Positions 6,685 to 14,190 of a stretch of 49,277 nt of DNA are shown here, in pieces; position 1 is the stretch's first letter; each line of letters starts with the position of its first letter. Origin of the DNA: Methanocorpusculum sp. UBA424. GTDB lineage: Archaea; Halobacteriota; Methanomicrobia; Methanomicrobiales; Methanocorpusculaceae. The position numbers were made by a program, and so were the translations under genes. The stretch lies in the NCBI GenBank assembly GCA_002498375.1, contig DAHC01000008.1:85375-134651 (forward strand), given 5' to 3'. The notes under the pieces are model-generated. The model made no database searches and was not told the DNA's origin. It was given only the letters and a program-made list of their open reading frames with translations.

Positions 6685-8838
6685 ATGCGTGTCCGTGAGG
6701 GGAACCTAACACAGCAGTACTTCTGCGACTATCTGACATTGTTTGCCGGTGATACAGAGGCAAAGGAAGCAGGTCATGAAGAAATCGTTTTGTCCAATCT
6801 TTTTCTTCACCGAATGAGTGTCGACGGCGGATTTCATGCAAGGGTACTTTCATCAATTCTCGGACACGAATCAGACAGATCTCTCCTCCTCGGTCTTTTT
6901 CAGGAGGTATGCAGCGAAGAATACGAGCCTCTCCCACTCGACGAATGGCTGAAATCAGCGTATGAGTCTGCAGTACAGAACGCTGATGAAAACCGAAAAC
7001 TTGCCATAGCCGCTCTTCTTCGTTCGCAGATATCCGGGACGAATATGGCTGCCGAGATCGTTTCCGCTTCTGGAAGTCCGTACCCGGAAAGCTGGTGGCA
7101 GCTCAAAAGTCGCCGGCTGACGGTTGAAGAGATCGAGAATCCCGACCTTTATTTTGGCGTTGGCCGCCGCCCGTTCTGGCACTCCTTCCCTCTCGATGAG
7201 TATGCTGCCGTACTCGGCGGTGCCGAAACGCTGTCTCCCGATATCATCTATGATATCATCATCTGCGTTGCCGGAGCCTGGTTCTCCACGCTGACCCGCG
7301 AAGAAAAAATCATCTGGCTGAATATGCCAAGGACAACGCCCGATGAATGGGCAAAATTCGCCGCCCCGCTTCTGACCCTTGATACACCGGATCCTGCCCT
7401 GTCCACGGCAAACTGGCTGTATGCCTCGGGAAATCATGATGCAGCTCTCGACCTGTATGCAAACATCACACTTGCATTCCCGCAGACACCGGTAGAAAGG
7501 CCGGCATTCGAACTCATGGGCGCTATTCTGTCAGAGTTCGGTGACTTCGATTACTCTTTCGAGTCTTATAAAAGTGCCTTCCTTCTCGCCAGAAACGAAG
7601 GTCCCTACGAGACCGCGGTCGGATTGAAAAATCTCTGCGAAGTCGGCGAAGATCTCGGAGAGGATATGCGGGATTATTACGTCCGTATCGCATCGATCGC
7701 GGAGGAACTCCCGTCTCCCGACCGGGTGAGACTCTACTTCGATCTCGCTTCATCTGCCAGAAAAAAATACAATTATCTGGATGAGTATGCCTATCTTGAA
7801 CGCATCATAGAAGAAGAAGGTGTTGAGGAACCGCTCTTTTCCAGAGCAATGTCCCGAATCTCCGAGATGAACCTGGCTCTGGACTCTGATGGAAAACCCG
7901 ACAATGCCGTTCTCCGGGAAAAGGACATTCGGGAACAGGCGGAGATACTGACTGCCCGAGGGGATGCCGCCTATTTCGGGTTCGATCCCGTATGTGCTTT
8001 GTTCTGGTACAATAGATCGGACGCGATAAGCGGTGAGAATTCCTCCGCAAAAAAGTTCCAGGCGGCCGTCGCTGCAGGTTTGTATGCCGAAGCAAAAGAG
8101 TATGCCTCCGCGCCTGCAGAAAATGCCGTGGTCATGATCCTGGGAGATACCCCCGTGCATATCGCGGCCCGTGAACTTCACACTGCCGTCACGGATGCTT
8201 GGAAAGCCGGGACGGATATCCAGCCGATCATCAGCCCGGTTTTGTCAATGCTTTCCCGCGAAGACCGAATGCTTGTCTGTGATATTCTCACTGATCGTTC
8301 GACCCGCGACGATGAAAAGGCGCTGGTATGTTCCGGGATCGGGGGTTCTTACATCTCACTTGGAATGCCGGACGAAGCACGTCAGATGTTCCGTCTGGCT
8401 CTCCGCGCCAATCCCTCCAATCCGGTTCGTGCCCGTATTTTCTCGGAGATAGGGATGCTGGAGTACGAAACCGGCAATTATGATGCATCGTCGGAAGCGT
8501 ATCTATCTGCATTGAAAATGAACGAACGGTTCCCTGCAGCATGGGCAGGTCTTTCCAAGGCATGCATATGTCAGGCCAAATATCAGGAGGCATTGGCTGC
8601 GCTTGAAAATGCAATCAGACATCATCCGGTCAATACTGCCTATCAGGAGATGCGTAAAGCCGTTTCGGCAGTGATCGATCATCCAGTTGACGAACCGGCC
8701 GACCGGCTTTTTGCTCTCAACGAAAAGGGAGGACTGCCTGCGGCGGCAGCTCTCTACTCGGAAAAATCAGTGACGGGCTTTCAAAAAGAGGCTTGGAATG
8801 TTACATCTGTAGAAGATGTTCTTCAGTTCAGAGAGTAA
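6685..8838 (+). CDS. Tetratricopeptide-repeat protein of unknown role
   Basis: A 717-residue soluble protein with no signal peptide or membrane helix. TPR-like helix pairs can be seen near residues 240-315 (NWLYASGNHDAALDLYANI and the next repeat) and more clearly near 545-660, where three repeats in a row show the W/L-G-A/Y-A-P spacing (GMPDEARQMFRLALRANPSN; GNYDASSEAYLSALKMNERF; AKYQEALAALENAIRHHPVN). The middle is helical, without a recognised motif. It probably acts as a protein-binding scaffold. It is a single gene behind the mtr terminator and converges on the FmdE-domain gene, with 8 bases between the stops. Confidence 0.85.
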   Translation: MRVREGNLTQQYFCDYLTLFAGDTEAKEAGHEEIVLSNLFLHRMSVDGGFHARVLSSILGHESDRSLLLGLFQEVCSEEYEPLPLDEWLKSAYESAVQNADENRKLAIAALLRSQISGTNMAAEIVSASGSPYPESWWQLKSRRLTVEEIENPDLYFGVGRRPFWHSFPLDEYAAVLGGAETLSPDIIYDIIICVAGAWFSTLTREEKIIWLNMPRTTPDEWAKFAAPLLTLDTPDPALSTANWLYASGNHDAALDLYANITLAFPQTPVERPAFELMGAILSEFGDFDYSFESYKSAFLLARNEGPYETAVGLKNLCEVGEDLGEDMRDYYVRIASIAEELPSPDRVRLYFDLASSARKKYNYLDEYAYLERIIEEEGVEEPLFSRAMSRISEMNLALDSDGKPDNAVLREKDIREQAEILTARGDAAYFGFDPVCALFWYNRSDAISGENSSAKKFQAAVAAGLYAEAKEYASAPAENAVVMILGDTPVHIAARELHTAVTDAWKAGTDIQPIISPVLSMLSREDRMLVCDILTDRSTRDDEKALVCSGIGGSYISLGMPDEARQMFRLALRANPSNPVRARIFSEIGMLEYETGNYDASSEAYLSALKMNERFPAAWAGLSKACICQAKYQEALAALENAIRHHPVNTAYQEMRKAVSAVIDHPVDEPADRLFALNEKGGLPAAAALYSEKSVTGFQKEAWNVTSVEDVLQFRE

Positions 8839-8846
8839 TCTCTCTA

Positions 8847-9293
8847 TTATTCTTCACGTACGGTGAACAGTTTTTCATCCGGCGTGTCAAGCATAACCTG
8901 CAGTAATTCGTTCTGGATCTCAGTGTACCGCTTGATTTCATCCTCAGTCGCGGTTTTTGCCGAGATTTTTCCTTTCAACATGTGCAGTTCATCGCTTGTG
9001 ACCTTTGTTCCCGGGATCTCGTCGATGAATAATTTGCTGCCGTCCGGTTTTTCCAAAACAAAACTGACGGTATTTGTGTCTTCTACGATAAGCCGTTCCG
9101 GGTGGGTCCGTAAATCGAATGTCTGTTTGAGGGCATCAAGCGGACAGCGGGTTGAATGAGACAGCACTTTGATGTTTGTTTCAGTTCCCGACCATTTTGC
9201 AGCGACGACGGCAATCTTGTAGCCAAGCGCAATTCCCGGGCAGGTGTGTCCATGCGCTTTTGCTATCTTCGTAAAATCTGGAATTTCTGTCAT
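8847..9293 (-). CDS. FmdE-domain protein (short form without zinc ribbon)
   Basis: The 148-residue protein has the FmdE signature: AHGHTCPGIALGYK (Cys18) and STRCPLDALKQ. FmdE proteins co-purify with, or lie beside, molybdenum formylmethanofuran dehydrogenase, but their chemistry is not firmly known. The C-terminal zinc ribbon seen in longer members is absent. The ATG at 9293 is preferred; a TTG at 9299 is possible. The gene lies 12 bases downstream of aIF1A, so the two are probably co-transcribed. A role in one-carbon or molybdenum metabolism is plausible but unproven. Confidence 0.85.
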   Translation of the reverse strand: MTEIPDFTKIAKAHGHTCPGIALGYKIAVVAAKWSGTETNIKVLSHSTRCPLDALKQTFDLRTHPERLIVEDTNTVSFVLEKPDGSKLFIDEIPGTKVTSDELHMLKGKISAKTATEDEIKRYTEIQNELLQVMLDTPDEKLFTVREE

Positions 9294-9305
9294 AAGCAAA
9301 AAATG

Positions 9306-9623
9306 TTAGAGATATTTGTGGGCACGAAGCCAGTCTACCTGAGGGGTAGTATATCGATAGATAATATCGCATTTGTCATCCTGGAAATCCCAGGGGACAA
9401 CGATAAGGATATCGCCTTCACGAATCCAAACCCGTTTCTTGATTTTACCCTTAATCCGCCCAAGGCGCGTTACGCCGTCTGAGCATCGTACTCTGATGTG
9501 GTTTGAGCCAAGCATCAGTTCAGCTTGTGCAAATTGTTCTCGTATACGTTTATTCGGCAGTTTTACACGAATAATACTGCCGTCATCTGATACGTCCTGA
9601 TTAGCGTTCTCTATTCTTCCCAA
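9306..9623 (-). CDS. eif1A: Translation initiation factor aIF1A
   Basis: aIF1A binds the A site of the small ribosomal subunit during start-codon selection. The 105-residue protein has the S1/OB fold of the family: KLPNKRIREQFAQAELMLGS, RVRCSDGVTRLGRIKGKIKKRVWIREGD (residues about 45-70) and a C-terminal VPWDFQDDKCDIIYRYT. Length and composition match archaeal aIF1A. The upstream region carries a TATA-containing inverted repeat. Confidence 0.96.
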   Translation of the reverse strand: MGRIENANQDVSDDGSIIRVKLPNKRIREQFAQAELMLGSNHIRVRCSDGVTRLGRIKGKIKKRVWIREGDILIVVPWDFQDDKCDIIYRYTTPQVDWLRAHKYL

Positions 9624-9633
9624 GTGATACTTC

Positions 9634-9656
9634 CCCTATAGTACTTTATTATAGGG
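9634..9656 (-). promoter_or_regulatory. aIF1A promoter region with inverted repeat
   Basis: CCCTATA (9634-9640) and TATAGGG (9650-9656) form a perfect 7-bp inverted repeat 11 bases upstream of the aIF1A start codon. The right half may be the TATA box of the minus-strand gene. Whether it also binds a regulator cannot be told from sequence. Confidence 0.35.
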
Positions 9657-9976
9657 TTTGAAACTTGATAAACACTCCGCACTTGGACTGTCTCTCACGT
9701 TGAAACGGTTTTTGGCGTTAGTTTATAGGTAAAAACCACATATTGAGCCGATACTCCCGGTTCTCTGCGATGTATCTGGGGGTAGGAGGCATATTTTTCA
9801 TGACGTCATAGTATCTCTGTTTGTGAAATCTGAATCATTGGTCTGCTATGGTTTATCCCCGATAAGGATACATTCGGCTACGTCATTTCCAGAACTTCGG
9901 TAATGTCATTATCCGGCATTACTGGAACGTATCCGATGGATACGACGGCGCTCCGGACTCAGCCGTTCGAAAGCTT
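9657..9976. other. Gene-free region with local hairpins
   Basis: No convincing reading frame is present in these 320 bases between divergent genes. The right third has nested complementarity: TTCCAG (9887-9892) with CTGGAA (9922-9927), enclosing TAATG (9901-9905) with CATTA (9917-9921), followed at once by CGTATCC/GGATACG (9928-9944, loop GAT). A TGACGTCA palindrome also lies in the region. A small RNA or structured leader is possible but not demonstrated. Confidence 0.3.
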
Positions 9977-10001
9977 AATGTGTATATACGTTATACACAT
10001 T
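9977..10001. promoter_or_regulatory. Operator of the GntR/YtrA-type regulator
   Basis: AATGTGTATA (9977-9986) and TATACACATT (9992-10001) form a perfect 10-bp inverted repeat with a 5-base spacer, 18 bases before the GTG of the GntR gene. The GTGTA...TACAC halves resemble operators known for the YtrA branch of GntR regulators. Its position points to autorepression of the whole transporter operon. Confidence 0.75.
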
Positions 10002-10018
10002 AGAACAGGTACGAAAAG

Positions 10019-10393
10019 GTGAAGATCCTTATCAGCAATGCGAGTGAAAAGCCGATCTATGAGCAGATAACAACGCAGATCAAAGCTATGATCATCAGCG
10101 GAGAGCTTATGCCTGAGTCACCTCTGCCGAGTATGCGTCTTCTTGCAAAAGAACTGAGGATCAGCGTGATCACCACAAAACGGGCGTACACTGATCTGGA
10201 ACGGGACGGATTCATTGAAACCGTTCCTGGAAAGGGAAGTTTCGTCGCCAAAAAAAATACCGAACTGATCCGGGAACAACAACTGCGCCTTGCTGAAGAA
10301 CATCTGCAAAAGGCCGTCGATGCGGCGAAAAGTTTCGGCATTGGCAAACAGGAACTTACGGAAATGCTCGAACTCATCTATGAAGGAGAATGA
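10019..10393 (+). CDS. GntR-family regulator, YtrA type
   Basis: A 124-residue DNA-binding protein starting at GTG. Residues about 10-75 form the GntR winged helix-turn-helix (PIYEQITTQIKAMIISGEL, then LPSMRLLAKELRISVITTKRAYTDLERDGFIETVPGKGSFV). The short helical C terminus (about 50 residues) is typical of the YtrA subfamily, which controls ABC transporter genes. The palindromic operator just upstream and the overlapping ATPase gene downstream fit that role. The effector is unknown. Confidence 0.93.
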   Translation: MKILISNASEKPIYEQITTQIKAMIISGELMPESPLPSMRLLAKELRISVITTKRAYTDLERDGFIETVPGKGSFVAKKNTELIREQQLRLAEEHLQKAVDAAKSFGIGKQELTEMLELIYEGE

Positions 10394-11256
10394 CAATGTC
10401 TGACGCGATTTGTGTAGATAAATTATGTAAAGAATATCCCGACTTCTCCCTGCAGAACGTATCATTTTGTCTGCCGAAAGGAAGCATCATGGGTTTTATC
10501 GGGGAAAACGGGGCCGGAAAGACAACAACAATAAAAACGATGCTTGGGATCGCGAAAAAATCCAGCGGTTCGGTGAAACTGTTCGGGCTGGATTATGCTG
10601 ATCACGAAAAGGAGATCAAGAACCGGCTCGGTGTCGTCTTCGACGAATGCAGTTTTCACGACACGCTCACCGCGCTCGACGTGGCGAAGATCCTTGGGAA
10701 AATCTATGCTGACTGGGACGATCCGCTCTATCTCAAATATCTCAAACAGTTCGATCTGCCGGAAAAGAAAAAGATCAAAGAGTACTCCCGGGGAATGAAG
10801 ATGAAACTTGGGATCGCTGCGGCTCTTTCCCATCACCCGGATCTTTTGATCCTCGATGAACCGACCAGCGGACTCGATCCGGTCATCCGCGAAGAGATCC
10901 TGGATATCTTCCTTGAGTTCATACAGGACGAAGAGCATTCGATCCTCCTCTCCTCGCACATTACAAGCGATCTCGATAAAATCGCCGATTACCTTACCTT
11001 CATCCATGAGGGAAAGATCGTGCTTTCCAGATCCAAAGATGAGATCCTGGATGATATGGGCATTCTCAAATGCAGTCTCGAGGAGTTCGATGCCCTTGAC
11101 AAATCCTCTTTCCTCACATACCGGAGATATCAGTTCGGCTGTGAGATCCTGATCAAAGATAAGATGAACTTCATCGCTCGGCATCCGGACATGATCGTGG
11201 ACCCGGTTTCGACCGAATCGGTTATGGTGTTTTATGCACGGGGGAAAACCGTATGA
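10390..11256 (+). CDS. ABC transporter ATP-binding protein
   Basis: The ATPase subunit of a two-gene exporter. It shows Walker A GENGAGKTT (residues 38-46), the signature-like SRGMKMKLGIA, Walker B LLILDEPTSGLDP and the switch histidine in LSSHI. The start codon overlaps the GntR stop codon (ATGA); a second ATG two codons later (10396) is possible. The C-terminal 60 residues have no recognised domain. The YtrA-ATPase-permease arrangement in bacteria responds to cell-envelope-active compounds; here the substrate is unknown. Confidence 0.95.
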   Translation: MTMSDAICVDKLCKEYPDFSLQNVSFCLPKGSIMGFIGENGAGKTTTIKTMLGIAKKSSGSVKLFGLDYADHEKEIKNRLGVVFDECSFHDTLTALDVAKILGKIYADWDDPLYLKYLKQFDLPEKKKIKEYSRGMKMKLGIAAALSHHPDLLILDEPTSGLDPVIREEILDIFLEFIQDEEHSILLSSHITSDLDKIADYLTFIHEGKIVLSRSKDEILDDMGILKCSLEEFDALDKSSFLTYRRYQFGCEILIKDKMNFIARHPDMIVDPVSTESVMVFYARGKTV

Positions 11257-11879
11257 AACAATTTCTTTCCGGTCTTCTGTTGAAGGATCTGCTGAACCTT
11301 CGCCCAATGACCAAGACCCTGGTCCTGATGTTTCTCATCTTCGGGGTGATCTTTATTCCGATGGGAAATGTCATGACCGTGTACTTCCTGCTGATGATCT
11401 TCGCCGCTCTCCTTCCGATGACCTCCCTCACGATGGATGATATGGCGAAGTGGGACAGATACGCCTTGACACTGCCGGTTACAAGAAAAGATATCGTGAA
11501 ATCCAAATATCTGATGACGACCCTCTTCTTCGGCGTCGCAATTGTGATTTCGGGAATTATCGCCGGTGTTTCGTATTATCTGACGCCGGAAACCGCGACC
11601 CCGTTCTGGTTCATCGCTCTCGTCGGTTCTCTCGGCTTATTCTACGGAGCACTTCTGTTTCCGCTTCTCTACAAGTTCGGTTCGGAAAAAGCCAGATATC
11701 TGATGTTTGTTCTGATGGTCGTCATCGGGGTCCTTCTGGTCGGCTGGTTTGCGCTCTTTGGAGACACCCTCACCGGGAATCTTCTCATCTATATTCTGAT
11801 CACGGCGGCGGTTTCAGTTGCAGCGTTCATCGCTTCGTACTTCGTGTCGGTCAGGCTTTATGAGAAAAAGGAGTTCTGA
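11253..11879 (+). CDS. ABC-2 type transporter permease
   Basis: A 208-residue membrane protein with about six helices (roughly residues 25-45, 46-65, 85-108, 118-140, 147-167, 175-200). It has the TLPVTRKDIVKSKYL motif of ABC-2 family permeases between helices 2 and 3. It overlaps the ATPase gene by ATGA, so the two are translated together and probably form one exporter. Confidence 0.88.
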   Translation: MKQFLSGLLLKDLLNLRPMTKTLVLMFLIFGVIFIPMGNVMTVYFLLMIFAALLPMTSLTMDDMAKWDRYALTLPVTRKDIVKSKYLMTTLFFGVAIVISGIIAGVSYYLTPETATPFWFIALVGSLGLFYGALLFPLLYKFGSEKARYLMFVLMVVIGVLLVGWFALFGDTLTGNLLIYILITAAVSVAAFIASYFVSVRLYEKKEF

Positions 11880-12569
11880 ATGGCCGCTTCACCGATGCAG
11901 AATCTCAAGGAGCTGGAGGAGGAGCTTGCCCTTCTCACAAAATATCCAAAAGAGGATCTGGAGCGAATCATCAAAGAGATTGGATTTTCCTGTACCTGCT
12001 GCGGGAAATGCTGCACAAAAGCGTTCAACGGTCATGTGTTTCTTCTCTCAGAAGATGCCAACCGTCTGAAAATGTTTTCGCCGGAGTCAATGATCCCGGC
12101 GCCCGATTTTCCCTACTCGGATCCGTCCGGGAACTTCTATGTGTCGGGGTATGCTTTGAAAACGCAGGAAAACGGAGACTGCGTGTTTCTGGACGAAAAC
12201 CGCCGGTGCAAAATCTATGATCAGCGGTTTGCCATCTGCCGGGTGTATCCGTATATGCTTCACCGCGAACCAGATTGCAGGGGAAAAATCGACTGGCGGC
12301 AGATATCTGGTCTTGATGAACACGGAGAGTATGGCCATCTGATCTCCGATCAGGAGTGTGAAGAGATCGCTGAAGAGACGATCGGATACGAGACTGCATT
12401 TCTGGAGCAGGAGATCGCTTTCCACAAAGCCGTTCTGCAGAAGTTTTCCGACGAAGGTATCCGGTTCGTGAGAAAGGATCACGATGCCCGTGTCCGGGCA
12501 TTTCTGAAAACAGGGAAAGCGACGGTGTTTGTCTGGGATGGATCGGATCTCGTAAAAGAAGTACTGTAA
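11880..12569 (+). CDS. YkgJ-type cysteine-cluster protein
   Basis: A 229-residue soluble protein with the YkgJ/zinc- or iron-chelating pattern: CTCCGKCC near residue 40, GDCVFLDENRRCKIYDQRFAIC near 100-120, followed by RVYPYM. The clustered cysteines probably bind a metal or Fe-S centre; members of this family are mostly uncharacterised. The ATG directly follows the permease stop codon, so it is in the transporter operon. A link to the transporter's function is only inferred from this linkage. Confidence 0.85.
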   Translation: MAASPMQNLKELEEELALLTKYPKEDLERIIKEIGFSCTCCGKCCTKAFNGHVFLLSEDANRLKMFSPESMIPAPDFPYSDPSGNFYVSGYALKTQENGDCVFLDENRRCKIYDQRFAICRVYPYMLHREPDCRGKIDWRQISGLDEHGEYGHLISDQECEEIAEETIGYETAFLEQEIAFHKAVLQKFSDEGIRFVRKDHDARVRAFLKTGKATVFVWDGSDLVKEVL

Positions 12570-12587
12570 ATGGGATTTAGGCGGGGT

Positions 12588-13033
12588 GGGTGTGGAACCT
12601 AAGAAAAACCAACCGCGAATCTCCGCGAATAAACGCCAATCGCATTTTCCTTACGTTCGGGTGCTCTGCTCCGGCTTATCGCCTACGCAGGAATCGCACC
12701 CTCTCTTGAAAAATGCTGTTTGAAAAACCCGCGTGCGGGTTTTTCTGTTGTTTCATTATTTTTTGATTACACAAAAAGAGAAGTTAACGGAGAGAAAAAC
12801 CGGCACGCCGGTTTTTCCTCTAGCATTTGTCCAAGAGCCAAAGGCTCTTGAGACGTCTCACGAGCTTTCAGCTCGTGGACTTTTCCAGACGGCGTGCGAT
12901 TCCTGCGTAGGCGATAAGCCGGAGCAGAGCACGACGACGCAAGAAAAATGCGATTCGCGGAGATTCGCGATTATTCGCGGTGGGATTTCTCATCTATCCA
13001 CACCCAGAAATACCCTTTCCGAATTGGATTGAG
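12588..13033. repeat. Palindrome-rich repeat region with 39-bp inverted arms
   Basis: No gene is visible in the 496 bases between the YkgJ gene and mfnA. Bases 12661-12699 and 12894-12932 are a perfect 39-bp inverted repeat. Outside them, sequences with the GTGTGG and CCGCGAAT motifs are also inverted, less perfectly. Between the arms lie four hairpins: 12722-12745 and 12794-12817 (11-bp stems, both with outer GAAAAACC), 12832-12850 (CAAGAGCC/GGCTCTTG) and 12859-12877 (CACGAGCT/AGCTCGTG). The right end matches, in reverse, the head of the repeats at 27918 and 29455. The hairpins may also end transcription of the two converging operons. Confidence 0.8.
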
Positions 13034-13065
13034 ACTAACACCGCCTAACGTATCTTAAAAAAAGA

Positions 13066-14163
13066 TTAGTTGATCTTTGCGACGTCGGCGAGGAAATTCT
13101 CTATGACATCGCGGGTCACGTGGGGCATCACGACAAATCTGAGATGGCCTGCACGGGTGTGCGAGACGATCCATCCCTTTGGCACCGGTCCCTCTTCGAA
13201 CGTTGCAACATTCATCACCGGATCGACTGCACGGGTATAGCCGAACGCCTCCATCCCCTCGATCAGGCGGCGGGTGTTTTCCATACAGCCGGCGACGACT
13301 GCACGGAATCCTTCGCGTCCGAGGAGTTTGATGACGGCGTAAGCGCCGGCGACATCCGCTCCGGGTCTGGTTCCGGCAAGCGTGCACTCCTTCTTTACGG
13401 TCAGATACGGCGTATCGACGTTGAGGGTTCCAAACTGCTCAGGTTCACGGAGGAGCAGACATCCGCAGGGGATCGTACTCATCCCCATCTTGTGCGGATC
13501 AAGCGAGATCGAGGAGACCCCTTTGACGTTGAAGTCGAACGGTGCCGGGTTTGGCAGGAACGGGATCACCATTCCGCCGAATGCTGCATCAACGTGGAAG
13601 AACAGATCGTTTTCGACGGCAATCTTTCCGATCCTCTCGACGTCATCGATCATGCCGTACTCGGTTGTACCGGCGATCGCGGAGACTGATATCGTATTTT
13701 TATCGACCATCTCCGCCATTTTATCGCAGTCGACGGTGTAATTTTTCCCGTAAGGGACCGTCCGCATCTCAAGTCCGAGCAGATCGCAGGTCTTGTCGAA
13801 CGAAAAGTGCGCTGAAGCCGGCACAACGATATTGGGATTTTTGATCTCGGGTTTCAGTTTTTTTGCGATACGGATCGCCTGAAGATTCGATTCGGTTCCG
13901 CCCGAGGTCGCATATCCTCCGGCTCCCGGATGATGCATCAGTTCACCGAGCGAATGAACCAGCCGGTCTTCGATTTTTGTTGTGCCCGGAAAAAGTCCCG
14001 GATCGCCGAGATTCGTTGCGCTAAACATTCCATGTACGAAAACCGCGATCTCGTGCGGAATCGTACACATCGAACTGAGGATATGATCGTGATGCAAATC
14101 CTCTGCCCGATATGCGGATAGGAGGGAGATGACCTCCTCCCTTTTGCATCCTTTCTCCTCCAT
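13066..14163 (-). CDS. mfnA: L-tyrosine/L-aspartate decarboxylase
   Basis: MfnA is a PLP-dependent group II decarboxylase that makes tyramine for methanofuran in methanogens; archaeal members can also make beta-alanine from aspartate for coenzyme A. The 365-residue protein shows GYATSGGTESNLQAI (residues 83-97), HVDAAFGG (190-197) and the PLP lysine in SLDPHKMGM (Lys225). Length matches the archaeal family. It may be expressed with ppsA upstream on the same strand or from the short gap at 14164-14190. Substrate preference cannot be read from the sequence. Confidence 0.95.
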   Translation of the reverse strand: MEEKGCKREEVISLLSAYRAEDLHHDHILSSMCTIPHEIAVFVHGMFSATNLGDPGLFPGTTKIEDRLVHSLGELMHHPGAGGYATSGGTESNLQAIRIAKKLKPEIKNPNIVVPASAHFSFDKTCDLLGLEMRTVPYGKNYTVDCDKMAEMVDKNTISVSAIAGTTEYGMIDDVERIGKIAVENDLFFHVDAAFGGMVIPFLPNPAPFDFNVKGVSSISLDPHKMGMSTIPCGCLLLREPEQFGTLNVDTPYLTVKKECTLAGTRPGADVAGAYAVIKLLGREGFRAVVAGCMENTRRLIEGMEAFGYTRAVDPVMNVATFEEGPVPKGWIVSHTRAGHLRFVVMPHVTRDVIENFLADVAKIN

Positions 14164-14190
14164 GAATAATCACGCTGAAAAATTGTGGGG

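Noticed and set aside
8847..9293. Naming the FmdE-domain protein as a formylmethanofuran dehydrogenase subunit
   Set aside because: The zinc ribbon is missing and no fmd/fwd genes are nearby; only the domain is supported.
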